This document shows, in pieces, positions 9,639 to 17,860 of a stretch of 42,064 nucleotides of DNA. This DNA comes from Bacteroidota bacterium (GTDB lineage Bacteria; Bacteroidota; Bacteroidia; Bacteroidales; FEN-979). Made by a program: the position numbers and the translations under genes. The stretch is from positions 1 through 42,064 of the forward strand of contig JAPLDO010000024.1 of assembly GCA_026391715.1 (NCBI GenBank). Reading direction: 5' to 3'. The first letter of the stretch is position 1, and each line of letters starts with the position of its first letter. Below the pieces are notes generated by a model. That model worked only from the letters and a program-made list of their open reading frames with translations, had not been told where the DNA came from and made no database searches.

Positions 9639-9646
9639 TACCTTTG
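9639..9646 (+). promoter_or_regulatory. Bacteroidota -7 promoter box for ruvX
   Basis: TACCTTTG, ending 14 bases before the ruvX ATG at 9661. It supports that start, because the longer open frame from 9427 would begin upstream of the promoter and inside the repeat element. Confidence 0.7.
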
Positions 9647-9660
9647 CGCAAAATCCCAGA

Positions 9661-10074
9661 ATGGGCAGAATCGTTGCTATTGACTATGGACAGAAACGTA
9701 CCGGCATAGCCGTTACCGACGAATTGCAGATAATTGCAACGGCTCTGACTACAGTTGAAACTAATAATCTGATGGTTTTCTTACAGGATTATACAATTAG
9801 AAATGAAGTATCGTGTTTTGTTGTGGGCGAACCAAAACAGATGAACAATACAGCATCAGAATCGGCAGTGTTTATCGAACCATTCGTTAAAAAACTCAAA
9901 GCGGCTTTTCCAGCCATTCCGGTTGATCGCGTTGATGAAAGGTTTACGTCGCTTATGGCTTCGCGAACCATCCGCGAAGCCGGACTTAAGAAAAAAGACC
10001 GCCGCAATAAAGCTCTGATTGATACAGTAAGCGCTGTAATTATGCTTCAGTCTTATATGGAAACAGCAAAATAA
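9661..10074 (+). CDS. ruvX: YqgF/RuvX family pre-16S rRNA nuclease (RNase H-like fold)
   Basis: A 137-residue protein of the YqgF family, which processes the 5' end of 16S rRNA and was earlier called a putative Holliday junction resolvase. The RNase H-like core is visible: VAIDYGQKRTGIAVTD at the N terminus with Asp8, the strand ending VVGEP, VDRVDERFTS in the middle and DTVSAVIMLQ at the C terminus. Size equals the family norm (135-150). The start at 9661 is chosen from the conserved MGRIVAIDYG beginning and the promoter box just upstream. Followed after 45 bp by def. Confidence 0.9.
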   Translation: MGRIVAIDYGQKRTGIAVTDELQIIATALTTVETNNLMVFLQDYTIRNEVSCFVVGEPKQMNNTASESAVFIEPFVKKLKAAFPAIPVDRVDERFTSLMASRTIREAGLKKKDRRNKALIDTVSAVIMLQSYMETAK

Positions 10075-10106
10075 CTTACCAGCTTACCAACTTACCAACT
10101 TACCAG
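10075..10106 (+). repeat. Tandem octamer array between ruvX and def
   Basis: Four copies of an 8-bp unit (CTTACCAG, CTTACCAA, CTTACCAA, CTTACCAG) starting at the base after the ruvX stop. It accounts for most of the 45-bp gap before def. No function is evident; copy number may vary by slippage. Confidence 0.75.
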
Positions 10107-10119
10107 CTAAAATAAATCT

Positions 10120-10692
10120 ATGATATTGCCAGTTGTCGCCTACGGACACCCTGTTTTAAAGAAAGTAGCTGAAGATATTACTCCGGAATATCCCAACCTG
10201 AAGCAGGTAATTGCCGATTTGTGGGACACGATGTATCAGTCGGATGGCGTTGGTTTGGCCGGTCCTCAGGTAAACCGTTCAATCAGGCTTTTCGTGATTG
10301 ACGCATCGGCGTTTAAAGAAAAATACCCGGAGACTGAAACATTCCGTAAAACCTTTATCAACGCCACTATTTATCAGGAGGAAGGCGATGAATTCTCATT
10401 CAACGAGGGTTGCCTGAGTTTTCCCGGACTTCGTGAAGATATCATCCGCAAACCCGTGATTTATGTAAGATATATGGATGAGGATTTCGTTGAGCATGAC
10501 GAACGTTATAACGGCGTTGTTGCCCGTATCATCCAGCATGAATATGACCACATCGAAGGCGTTGTTTTTGTTGATCGCGTAAGTTCCTTGAAAAAAATGC
10601 TCCTGAAGGGGCGCCTTGCGGATATAAGCAAAGGTAATGTTGAAGTTGATTATAAGATGATTTTTCCACTGGTGAAGAAAGGTAAAAGGTAG
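10120..10692 (+). CDS. def: Peptide deformylase
   Basis: A 190-residue metallohydrolase that removes the formyl group from N-terminal formyl-methionine. All three signature motifs are present: GVGLAGPQ (43-50), EGCLS (96-100, with the metal ligand Cys98) and QHEYDH (139-144, with His140, Glu141 and His144). Residue 141 is the catalytic Glu. Length is usual. It lies downstream of ruvX and 23 bp upstream of a lipoprotein gene, in a likely small operon. Confidence 0.95.
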   Translation: MILPVVAYGHPVLKKVAEDITPEYPNLKQVIADLWDTMYQSDGVGLAGPQVNRSIRLFVIDASAFKEKYPETETFRKTFINATIYQEEGDEFSFNEGCLSFPGLREDIIRKPVIYVRYMDEDFVEHDERYNGVVARIIQHEYDHIEGVVFVDRVSSLKKMLLKGRLADISKGNVEVDYKMIFPLVKKGKR

Positions 10693-10715
10693 CAAAATAT
10701 CGAAATAGAAAAATT

Positions 10716-11282
10716 ATGAAAAGAACCACAGTTTTATTGCTTGCAGTTTGTCTAAGCGTCTTAATGGGTTGCAGTCCTTCAAGGGAGAAAAGAATTAATC
10801 AGATTACCGGCATGGAAAAGCGACTTTTTGCACCAGACGCCTACAATTTTAATAAAGAGAAGGCAGATAGTCTGGTTACGATGTATATTGATTTTATTGC
10901 AGCCAACCCGAAAGATACACTTTCTGCAGGTTACCTTTTCAAGGCTGCCAACATCGTTATGAATTCAGGCGATGGGAATAAAGCATTGGGTTATTTTGAC
11001 CAGTATATCCGTGATTATCCCAATGGTCCAAAGGTTGCAATGTGCTTGTTTTTCAAGGCGTTTGTTTATGAAAACGTGCTTAAAAACCTTGATAAGGCGC
11101 GTGAAATTTATCTCCAGTTTGTTGAAAAGTATCCAAATGATGATTTTGCCGACGATGCCCGGATGGCAATGATGAATCTCGGTAAAACTCCTGAAATACT
11201 GATAAAAGAATTTGAAGCCAGACAAAAAGCCGACAGTCTGAGAATTGCCGATTCACTGGGAAAAGTTAAAAGGAAACGGTAA
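10716..11282 (+). CDS. TPR-like lipoprotein
   Basis: A 188-residue protein beginning with a lipoprotein signal: a hydrophobic stretch ending in LMGC, so lipidation is predicted at Cys19. After the lipobox come helical repeats with TPR spacing: a GYLFKAANI... helix, GNKALGYFDQYIRDYP, LDKAREIYLQFVEKYP and DDARMAMMNLG. This pattern resembles the tetratricopeptide lipoproteins of the BamD/tol-pal type. Its role is unknown; a scaffold role at the outer membrane is possible. The C terminus is Lys/Arg-rich. The stop codon overlaps a heptamer tandem array. Confidence 0.75.
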   Translation: MKRTTVLLLAVCLSVLMGCSPSREKRINQITGMEKRLFAPDAYNFNKEKADSLVTMYIDFIAANPKDTLSAGYLFKAANIVMNSGDGNKALGYFDQYIRDYPNGPKVAMCLFFKAFVYENVLKNLDKAREIYLQFVEKYPNDDFADDARMAMMNLGKTPEILIKEFEARQKADSLRIADSLGKVKRKR

Positions 11283-11336
11283 GTTCCAGGTTCAAGGTTC
11301 AAGGTTCAAGGTTCAAGGTTCCAGGTTCAAAGTTCC
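11281..11336 (+). repeat. Heptamer tandem array (AGGTTCA/AGGTTCC), 8 units
   Basis: Eight consecutive 7-bp units (AAGTTCC, four AGGTTCA, AGGTTCC, AGGTTCA, AAGTTCC) overlap the lipoprotein stop by two bases and end 3 bp before the cdaA stop. The same unit in the opposite orientation forms the array at 14803-14851. Confidence 0.85.
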
Positions 11337-11339
11337 GAG

Positions 11340-12122
11340 TCACTTAAACCTTTCTTCAAGAAAAGTGGAAAGCTCGCTTGGCGTGACATTGTGCCTGAGT
11401 TTTCCTTCAAAACTGTAAGATATATATCCCCGTTCTTCGGAAACTATGATTGCAATGGCGTCTGTTTTGTCCGTTACGCCAACTGCCGCTCTGTGACGCA
11501 AACCACACGCCTGCGGAATATCAGATTTGTTTGATACGGGAAGTATGCACCTTGCAGCCCGGATATTGTTCCCGCTGATAATCACGGCTCCATCGTGCAG
11601 CGGACTGTTTTTGAAGAAGATCGTTTCGAGCAAAACCTCTGTGATTGACGCATCAATGGTTTGACCGGTCGAAATATACTGAAGGAGTTCATTTTGCTGT
11701 GAAATTACTATCAAAGCGCCGGTTTTTCCCGCAGCCATTTTCTGGCACGCCATCACAATGTTGTCAATATTCAGATTGATGGGTTTGTTAATTTTGAACC
11801 GCCAGAAAAGGAACCGTTTACTCTGGTTTCTGATGATCCTTGAATTTCCAACCATCAACAGAAACTGCCTGATCTCCGGTTGAAACACCACGATAAGCGC
11901 GATCACGCCAACGCTGATAAACTGACCGAGAATTTCTGTGAGAAGCTGCATCTGCAAAGTCTTTACAACTTTCCAGAGAATGTAAACAGTAATGATTCCG
12001 ACAAAAATTCTTATGGCTGCAGTGCCTTTGACAAGGTTATAAATTTCGTACAGTAAGATGGCAAACAGGACAATGTCAATAAGGTCAACAATGCGGAAAC
12101 TGAATAAACCGGTTAACAGCAT
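11340..12122 (-). CDS. cdaA: Diadenylate cyclase (c-di-AMP synthase) CdaA
   Basis: A 260-residue membrane-bound diadenylate cyclase that condenses two ATP into c-di-AMP. Three hydrophobic segments occupy about residues 10-85. The DAC catalytic domain follows, with the DGAVII metal-binding motif (SPLHDGAVII) and the RHR nucleotide motif (GLRHRAAVGVT). Size and architecture match CdaA. In many Bacteroidota, cdaA directly follows folP; here both are on the minus strand but a Fic gene on the plus strand lies between them. A candidate -7 box on the minus strand (TAGTTTTG, 12267-12274) could now supply its own promoter, about 145 bp upstream. Confidence 0.93.
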   Translation of the reverse strand: MLLTGLFSFRIVDLIDIVLFAILLYEIYNLVKGTAAIRIFVGIITVYILWKVVKTLQMQLLTEILGQFISVGVIALIVVFQPEIRQFLLMVGNSRIIRNQSKRFLFWRFKINKPINLNIDNIVMACQKMAAGKTGALIVISQQNELLQYISTGQTIDASITEVLLETIFFKNSPLHDGAVIISGNNIRAARCILPVSNKSDIPQACGLRHRAAVGVTDKTDAIAIIVSEERGYISYSFEGKLRHNVTPSELSTFLEERFK

Positions 12123-12291
12123 GGCGAGAAGGTATTATGGTGCATATTACTTCTGACTTTTGCCAATTGAATACAGGAATTCGGGGACGAAATCAGCGTC
12201 ATTTTTCCATTTTTATAATCATAATTATTAATTTATTATAAGCATCCGATTGCCTACCTAAAGTGTCAAAACTAATTTTTCTGTACGACTG

Positions 12292-12525
12292 TTAATGGTA
12301 AATATTCATTTCCATCTTCAATCCGGTAAAATTAATAAAAATGGACAACAGCCCATCGTCAAAAGAATAACTCATCAGAATATCCGGACAATTTTCTTTA
12401 TCGGATTTGTGGTAAAACCAAACTCCTGGATCTATCCCGGTAAGAGCATCTTCCTTCTTTGACAACTTGCTCCCTTGCGGTGAGAAAATAAAATAATCGC
12501 CGCATATTTGCGGTAAATATTTCAT
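12292..12525 (-). CDS. Possible small protein divergent from fic (unrecognised)
   Basis: A 77-codon frame from the ATG at 12525 (MKYLPQICGDYF) to a stop at 12292. It resembles no family I know. The sequence contains a mix of Gly, Asp, Phe and Lys with a protein-like pattern (FIFSPQGSKLSKK, DPGVWFYHKSD), but there is no ribosome binding or promoter evidence, and its start lies inside the operator-like palindrome. It may be a decayed gene piece displaced by the Fic insertion, or chance. Confidence 0.2.
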   Translation of the reverse strand: MKYLPQICGDYFIFSPQGSKLSKKEDALTGIDPGVWFYHKSDKENCPDILMSYSFDDGLLSIFINFTGLKMEMNIYH

Positions 12526-12536
12526 ACATTTACCGC
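12510..12536. promoter_or_regulatory. Palindromic operator-like site upstream of fic
   Basis: A perfect 9-bp inverted repeat, GCGGTAAAT (12510-12518) and ATTTACCGC (12528-12536), with a 9-bp spacer, ends 16 bases before the fic ATG. Placement and symmetry suit a binding site for a dimeric regulator. Because this Fic protein ends in a winged-helix domain, autoregulation is an attractive inference. Confidence 0.55.
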
Positions 12537-12552
12537 ACAATAGTTTTAGGTA

Positions 12553-13659
12553 ATGGCAAAATACATTTATGAGTACAAAAACTGGACAGATTTTTCGTGG
12601 CAGGACAAAGCCATAAATGCCGTATTTGGCGAAGTGCGGCTTATGCAAGGTAAAATTATAGGGCAAATGAACGCTTTGGGCTTTTCTGCTAAAGAAGAAG
12701 CCACGCTTACCGCCTTATCCTTAGACGTAGTAAAATCATCAGAAATAGAAGGCGAATTGCTCAATTATGACCAGGTACGTTCGTCCATTGCAAGGCGTTT
12801 GGGCATCAACACAGCAGGACTTGTGTCGAGCAGCCGCCACATTGAAGGCGTGGTAGAAATGATGCTGGACGCCACCCAACGCTACACCTTGCTTTTAACC
12901 GAAAAACGTTTGTTTGGTTGGCACGCAGCGCTTTTTTCCACAGGGTACAGCGGACCTTACGTAATAGAAGTGGGACGATACCGCACAGGCGAAATGCAAG
13001 TGGTTTCAGGCGCAATGGGCAAAGAAAAAGTGCATTACGAAGCCGTAAAGCCCAAATTGGTAAAAACGGAAATGGACAAGTTTTTGGATTGGTTCAACAA
13101 CGAAAACCGCCTTGACCCTGTTTTAAAAGCCGCCATAGCACACTTTTGGTTCATCATTATTCACCCCTTTGATGACGGAAACGGCAGAATTGGAAGAGCT
13201 CTGACAGATATGTTGCTTGCCTGTGGCGAAGGCAGTGGAGAACGTTTTTACAGTATGTCAAGCCAAATATTTTCCGAACGCAATCGCTATTACGAAGTAT
13301 TGCAAAAAGTGCAACATAGTTCAGGCGACATTACCGAATGGCTCGACTGGTTTTTGCATTGCCTCAAAAATGCCATGCTCGCCACTGAAAACACCACACA
13401 AAAAATATTGAGCAAAGCTGAGTTTTGGAAATTACACGAACATACCCCCATCAATGAACGCCAACGCTTAATACTCAACAAACTCTTTGACGGTTTTGAA
13501 GGAAAACTACAAACCTCAAAATGGGCTAAAATTGCCAAAACCTCTACCGACACAGCCTTACGGGACATAAAAGACTTGGTTGAAAAAGGTATCTTGCAAC
13601 AAACTAACGAAGGAGGACGAAACGCTAACTACGAATTATTAGACTTTAAATTAAAATAA
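12553..13659 (+). CDS. Fic family AMPylase-type protein (DUF4172-Fic-winged helix), class II
   Basis: A 368-residue protein with three parts: a DUF4172-like N-terminal helix region (about 1-90), the Fic domain (about 110-270) with the complete active-site loop HPFDDGNGRIGR (about 203-214), and a C-terminal winged helix (about 310-365; SKWAKIAKTSTDTALRDIK). Fic enzymes transfer a nucleotide, usually AMP, from ATP to a hydroxyl of a target protein. The inhibitory helix motif (S/T)xxxE(G/N) is present at SSEIEG (near residue 63), making it a class II, self-inhibited Fic. The gene sits on the plus strand between folP and cdaA, both on the minus strand, so it looks like an insertion into an ancestral pair. 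Start at 12553 is preceded by the palindrome and agrees with the family N terminus. No antitoxin gene is adjacent. Confidence 0.9.
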   Translation: MAKYIYEYKNWTDFSWQDKAINAVFGEVRLMQGKIIGQMNALGFSAKEEATLTALSLDVVKSSEIEGELLNYDQVRSSIARRLGINTAGLVSSSRHIEGVVEMMLDATQRYTLLLTEKRLFGWHAALFSTGYSGPYVIEVGRYRTGEMQVVSGAMGKEKVHYEAVKPKLVKTEMDKFLDWFNNENRLDPVLKAAIAHFWFIIIHPFDDGNGRIGRALTDMLLACGEGSGERFYSMSSQIFSERNRYYEVLQKVQHSSGDITEWLDWFLHCLKNAMLATENTTQKILSKAEFWKLHEHTPINERQRLILNKLFDGFEGKLQTSKWAKIAKTSTDTALRDIKDLVEKGILQQTNEGGRNANYELLDFKLK

Positions 13660-13673
13660 CCACTTGCGATAAC

Positions 13674-13705
13674 AGCGGCTAAACAAGGTAGGTTTTCCTG
13701 CCGCT
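13674..13705 (+). terminator. Hairpin downstream of fic
   Basis: AGCGGC (13674-13679) pairs with GCCGCT (13700-13705). An alternative inner stem, GGTAGG/CCTGCC with a TTTT loop (13687-13702, one G-T pair), is also possible. Only a weak pyrimidine tail follows. Position 15 bp after the fic stop suggests a terminator. Confidence 0.4.
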
Positions 13706-13747
13706 TTCTATTGTCGCCGTTAACGAACAAACGCTGGCTTGCTCATT

Positions 13748-14605
13748 TCAATTAGCTATCCCACATTGATAAAATAGCGTAGGGAAAGTCTGGTTTACCA
13801 GTTTCACCGCTTCCACCGCTTCTTTCACATCGTGAACACGAAGAATATCAGCTCCTTTAAGTAACGCTATCGTATTGAGTACGGTTGTGCCATTCATCGC
13901 ATCGCCTGGAGAAGTGTGAAGAACCCTGTTGATCATTGATTTCCTTGAAAGACCGGCAACGATGGGTTTTCCCAGCGATTTAAAGGTATTGAGATTTGAA
14001 AGCAGGGCAAAATTTTGTTCCACAGTTTTTCCGAATCCGAATCCAGGGTCAATAATAATCTGAGATAAACCTTTTTCATGGCTTCTGGCGACAAGCTGTT
14101 CAAAGAAGAAATACACTTCGGCAACCACATCGGAATAGGATGGATTTACCTGCATGGTTGCGGGCGTTCCTTTTAAATGCATGAGGATATATGGAACCTT
14201 TAAGGATGCAATTTTCTCCATCATTCCGGGTTCAAACCGGCCGCCATAAATATCGTTTATCATCCCTGCGCCATGGTCAACTGCGGCGCTGGCAACAGAG
14301 CTTCGGAAAGTATCAACAGAAATGATCATCTCCGGAAACTCAGCCGTTATTGCCTTCAGCGAAGGAAGCAGTCGCTCCATTTCTTCTTTTTCACTAACCT
14401 CTGCCGCACCTGGTCGAGACGATACAGCTCCAATATCAATAATGGAAGCGCCATCCGCAATCATCTGTTCAACGCGTTTTGTCTGGTGAGAAATTGTCGA
14501 ATACCTGCCTCCGTCGAAAAATGAATCGGGCGTGAGGTTGAGGATGCCCATAACTGCGGGGCGAGACAAATCAAGTATATTTTTTCCGCAGAATAATTTT
14601 GTCAT
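13748..14605 (-). CDS. folP: Dihydropteroate synthase
   Basis: A 285-residue TIM-barrel enzyme of folate synthesis that joins p-aminobenzoate to dihydropterin pyrophosphate. Signature segments are MGILNLTPDSFFDGG (about 19-33), the SSRPGA loop binding pterin and sulfa drugs, DPGFGFGKT in the middle and RVHDV near the C terminus. I start it at the ATG at 14605 (MTKLFCGKN). The longer frame from 14668 runs into the terminal repeat of a MITE-like element and gives an unrelated N terminus. It would normally lead the folP-cdaA pair. Confidence 0.93.
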   Translation of the reverse strand: MTKLFCGKNILDLSRPAVMGILNLTPDSFFDGGRYSTISHQTKRVEQMIADGASIIDIGAVSSRPGAAEVSEKEEMERLLPSLKAITAEFPEMIISVDTFRSSVASAAVDHGAGMINDIYGGRFEPGMMEKIASLKVPYILMHLKGTPATMQVNPSYSDVVAEVYFFFEQLVARSHEKGLSQIIIDPGFGFGKTVEQNFALLSNLNTFKSLGKPIVAGLSRKSMINRVLHTSPGDAMNGTTVLNTIALLKGADILRVHDVKEAVEAVKLVNQTFPTLFYQCGIAN

Positions 14606-14644
14606 GGTGGATTGTTGAGCAATAAAAATGCAAAATCCAAATTT

Positions 14645-14796
14645 GAGCCTACTCCGAAAAGCAAACAATTTGGACTAAAGTCCAGTAACTATCTGGTTAT
14701 CAATTGCCACTACCTTAAGGTAGTGGCAATTCAAGTTGCTGACATTCCGGCTTTAGCCAAATTCTTATTTTTCTAACTACTTTTCGGAGTGGGCTC
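14645..14796. mobile_element. MITE-like element, copy D (152 bp, same ends, different core)
   Basis: Ends GAGCCTACTCCGAAAAG (left) and CTTTTCGGAGTGGGCTC (right) match the termini of copies A-C with few changes. The core is unrelated to the G-tract copies and contains a perfect 30-nt palindrome at 14702-14731, flanked by inverted GGACTAAAGTCC and GGCTTTAGCC segments. AAATTT occurs directly on both sides (14639-14644 and 14797-14802), a likely 6-bp target duplication. It lies 40 bp upstream of folP. No coding capacity. Confidence 0.8.
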
Positions 14797-14802
14797 AAAT
14801 TT

Positions 14803-14851
14803 GGAACCTGGAACCTGGAACCTGGAACCTGGAACCTGAAACCTGGAACCT
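14803..14851 (+). repeat. Heptamer tandem array (GGAACCT), 7 units
   Basis: Seven consecutive 7-bp units GGAACCT, the sixth being GAAACCT, begin at the edge of the copy D flank and end 11 bp before the mannosidase stop codon. The unit is the reverse complement of AGGTTCC, found at 11281-11336. Confidence 0.9.
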
Positions 14852-14862
14852 GGAATACGATT

Positions 14863-17799
14863 CTACTCAATGGTGATTTCGTCTGCAAAAATCCATGCCT
14901 TACTTCCCGCTCCGGGATGCCATGAGGGACAAATTCTGCGGTTTTTAGCCAAAACCTTGACGTATCTTGCTTTTACGCCTTTCAGCGCCGTTGAAAAATC
15001 TCGTCTGATGGCGCCGTCGTGGCGTTCGTCAACATCATTGGCAATCGTTGATATTTTTATAAAAGTTACGCCATCCTCCGAAACCCACCAGGTTACTTCA
15101 GTCGGCATAAATATCCAGGCGCCCTGATCCTGCAAACAACCCAATGACAGTTTTCTGATTGGTTGAAGCGCGCCCAAATCAACTACCGCCTCAATATCCA
15201 CACCTTCATAACCTTGCCATGCGCCAGTTTTGAAATTGTCGCCGCCGCCGTTAAAATCTATCAGGGCAAGATCGCCGCCGGCTGAATACTGACCGGCATA
15301 AACTGTGTTCAACGTAATCTTCCGGTTTTTCGGTATCCGAATAAATTTAGCTTCTATAACCTGACTCGACGGCGATTCCTTTCCAACCGCCATTGCCTTG
15401 ATTGTAGTGGTTTTTCTAAGAATAAACGGACGCTGGTAAATGTTCGATTTTACAGTTGGCTGGGAGCCATCCAATGTATAATGGATATTAACTGAAGGTA
15501 ACGCATCGGAAAGACCAACCACAGTTGAATCCATAAAAGTATGGTTGCCCTGGTAAAATGCCGGTACCGGAGTAATAGCATATTCACTGATATATGATTC
15601 GGGAAAAGATGAAAACCCTGTTCCCCACGCCTTGTTGGGCTGCGGTCCCATGTTGAAAACCAGTTCCCCGCCCTTCATTAATTCATCATGAAGAATAAAA
15701 GTCTTGATATGCGGCTTTCCGTTAAGCGCCACCGACTGAATGTAGAAATTCTTTTCATTCACGTTGATTGCCCGAATCACTAAGGTTTTTCCATTTTCGA
15801 GGGCTATAGTTGTTTTTGGAAACACAGGCGATCCCAAAATGTAAACCCCGGAAGCCGGATTGACAGGATAAAATCCAAGCGCGCTAAAAACATACCATGC
15901 CGACATCTGCCCGCAATCTTCGTTGCCAATAAGTCCGTCGGGCGAGTTTTTATAAAAATTGTTGCAGATGCGATGTACCAGTTCCTGGGTTTTCCATGGG
16001 GTTCCTGCATAATTGTATAGATAAGCCATGTGATGGCTGGGTTCATTTCCGTGGGCATACTGCCCAATCAAACCTGTTATATCGGATTGATCGCGACCGG
16101 TGGTTTTTGAATCGGCATTGAAAAGGTCGTCAAGTTTGGCGGCAAACTTGTCGCGACCGCCCATGAGCATAATCAAACCGCCTACATCCTGGGGAACGTA
16201 AAAACTATATTGCCAGGAATTTGCTTCTGTAAAATTAAAGTTAACCTCCGCAGGATCAAAGGGCGTAACCCATGTTTCATTCGATTTGGCGCGCATAAAA
16301 CCGGTGATCCGGTCATACACATTTTTATAATTCTGCGCTCTTGCAATAAAGGTTTTATGATCCTCCTTTTTATCCATCGCCTTTGCCGTCATTGCTATGC
16401 ACCAGTCGTCGTAAGCATATTCGAGGGTTTTCGATACCGATTCTCCTTCGAGGTCGGCAGGAATGTAGCCCTTGTTTTTATAATATTTTAGTCCGAGATG
16501 ATTCTCGTTAGCGCTGTGTTTCATTGCTTCCAGAGCTTTTGTTCCGTCATAATCGCGGATTCCCTTTAGCCAGGCGTCGGCAATTACCGGAACGGCATGA
16601 TAGCCAATCATACATCCGGTTTCATTCCCCGAAAGCTCCCATACCGGCAACATTCCGCCTTCATCGTATTGCCGGAGAAAAGTTTTTATAAAATCATTGG
16701 TGCGCTTCCTGTCAATAATGGTATAAAGCGGATGAGCTGCGCGATAAGTATCCCAGAGGGAAAAGACAGTATAATAGTCAAAACCGTCAGCCTGATGCAC
16801 TTTCAAATCCCTGCCGCGGTACTGCCCGTCAACATCGCTGTAAATATTGGGCTGAAGCATTGTGTGATACAAAGCCGTGTAAAAAACAACCATCTGGTCG
16901 CTCGTACCATCCTCTGCCTTGATTTTACTCAACTCTTTGTTCCATACAAGAGCCGCGTTGTTCGCAACAGAATCGAAATTCCAACCGGCAATCTCCGCTT
17001 CCAGATTTTTCCGCGCGCCCTCAATGCTCACGCCCGAAATGCCTACCTTCACCATAAGGGGTTTATTCTGAAGATTGCCAAAGGAAAAAAGCGCTTTCAA
17101 ATCTGTGCCGGCAGATTCCCTGATCTCCGGCGATAATTGTCCGTTGATGGCAGTTGCCGATTTTATGAAAGGTTTCGAGAATTTCATCACAAAATAGATC
17201 ATCTGTTTCTGCGCCCATGCCTGCGAAATCCGGAAACCTTCCACTTCGTCGCCGCCAATTATCTTTAACCCCGATTCGAGAACTTTATCCCGGTGTTTCA
17301 GATCGAGAACTACACTTCCTGTATCTGACGACAGGAAAGTATATCGGTGCATTCCACAGCGAGGGGTGGCTGTAAGTTCGGACAGAACAGGCTTATCGGC
17401 AAACTGAACTTTATAATATCCGGGCGAAGCCATTTCATCCTTTTTGTCAAAACGCGCTGCATATCCGTAATTTTTCAGATCAACTTTGCCTGTTACCGGC
17501 ATCAGCAGAATATCGCCATAATCGGAGCAACCGGTTCCGCTCAAATGGGTGTGACTGAATCCGTAAATCGCAGAATCGCTTCCGTGGTAGCCAGAACAGC
17601 CGTCCCAGCCTTCTAGTCGCGTATCGGGACTGAGTTGCACCATCCCAAAAGGAACAGAAGCTCCGGGGAAAGTATGTCCATGTCCACCAGTGCCAATGAA
17701 GGGGTTGACGAAGTCGGTAAGAAAAACTGACTTTGCATTTTGCGCTATTGCAGTTGTTATTGTTAACAGGCAAATGAGTAGCGGGAGGGTTTTCTTCAT
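14863..17799 (-). CDS. Secreted GH92 alpha-mannosidase with CHB_HEX_C-like and F5/8-type C domains
   Basis: A 978-residue exported glycosidase. Residues 1-20 form a Sec signal peptide (MKKTLPLLICLLTITTAIAQ). The GH92 domain begins at once with VNPFIGTGGHGHTFPGA and SGTGCSDYGDI and includes GNEDCGQMSAWYVFSALGFYP near its C-terminal end. This family uses Ca2+ to hydrolyse exo alpha-linked mannose. About 760-822 resembles the CHB_HEX_C beta-sandwich (YTLDGSQPTVKS), and 825-978 an F5/8-type carbohydrate-binding domain (ARYVKVLAKN). The start at 17799 gives the clean signal peptide; the frame extends to 17856 but that would begin at or before the predicted transcription start. No SusC/SusD pair is near, so it is a solitary enzyme for trimming mannose-rich glycans. 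Confidence 0.92.
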   Translation of the reverse strand: MKKTLPLLICLLTITTAIAQNAKSVFLTDFVNPFIGTGGHGHTFPGASVPFGMVQLSPDTRLEGWDGCSGYHGSDSAIYGFSHTHLSGTGCSDYGDILLMPVTGKVDLKNYGYAARFDKKDEMASPGYYKVQFADKPVLSELTATPRCGMHRYTFLSSDTGSVVLDLKHRDKVLESGLKIIGGDEVEGFRISQAWAQKQMIYFVMKFSKPFIKSATAINGQLSPEIRESAGTDLKALFSFGNLQNKPLMVKVGISGVSIEGARKNLEAEIAGWNFDSVANNAALVWNKELSKIKAEDGTSDQMVVFYTALYHTMLQPNIYSDVDGQYRGRDLKVHQADGFDYYTVFSLWDTYRAAHPLYTIIDRKRTNDFIKTFLRQYDEGGMLPVWELSGNETGCMIGYHAVPVIADAWLKGIRDYDGTKALEAMKHSANENHLGLKYYKNKGYIPADLEGESVSKTLEYAYDDWCIAMTAKAMDKKEDHKTFIARAQNYKNVYDRITGFMRAKSNETWVTPFDPAEVNFNFTEANSWQYSFYVPQDVGGLIMLMGGRDKFAAKLDDLFNADSKTTGRDQSDITGLIGQYAHGNEPSHHMAYLYNYAGTPWKTQELVHRICNNFYKNSPDGLIGNEDCGQMSAWYVFSALGFYPVNPASGVYILGSPVFPKTTIALENGKTLVIRAINVNEKNFYIQSVALNGKPHIKTFILHDELMKGGELVFNMGPQPNKAWGTGFSSFPESYISEYAITPVPAFYQGNHTFMDSTVVGLSDALPSVNIHYTLDGSQPTVKSNIYQRPFILRKTTTIKAMAVGKESPSSQVIEAKFIRIPKNRKITLNTVYAGQYSAGGDLALIDFNGGGDNFKTGAWQGYEGVDIEAVVDLGALQPIRKLSLGCLQDQGAWIFMPTEVTWWVSEDGVTFIKISTIANDVDERHDGAIRRDFSTALKGVKARYVKVLAKNRRICPSWHPGAGSKAWIFADEITIE

Positions 17800-17860
17800 G
17801 TTTGTAATAATCCTTAATTCAGTATGAACTTGCTGGTAAATGACAATTCTTAACATCCGG

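Larger units (their letters stand above)
12123..12552. other. 430-bp intergenic region between cdaA and fic
   Basis: AT-rich divergent region. I see a possible minus-strand -7 box for cdaA at 12267-12274 (CAAAACTA on the plus strand), a low-confidence minus-strand reading frame at 12292-12525, and a palindromic operator-like site at 12510-12536 just upstream of fic. No RNA gene or full repeat element was recognised. Confidence 0.6.

Noticed and set aside
9427-9660. A longer reading frame that would start ruvX at 9427
   Set aside because: It lies inside repeat element B and upstream of the promoter box; family similarity starts at 9661.
13665-13735. Possible integron attC-like site after fic
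   Set aside because: The R' and R'' core consensus bases do not match and no integrase is nearby; a plain hairpin explains it.
14606-14668. Extension of folP upstream to 14668
   Set aside because: It runs into the terminal repeat of element D and gives residues unlike any FolP; the family start is at 14605.
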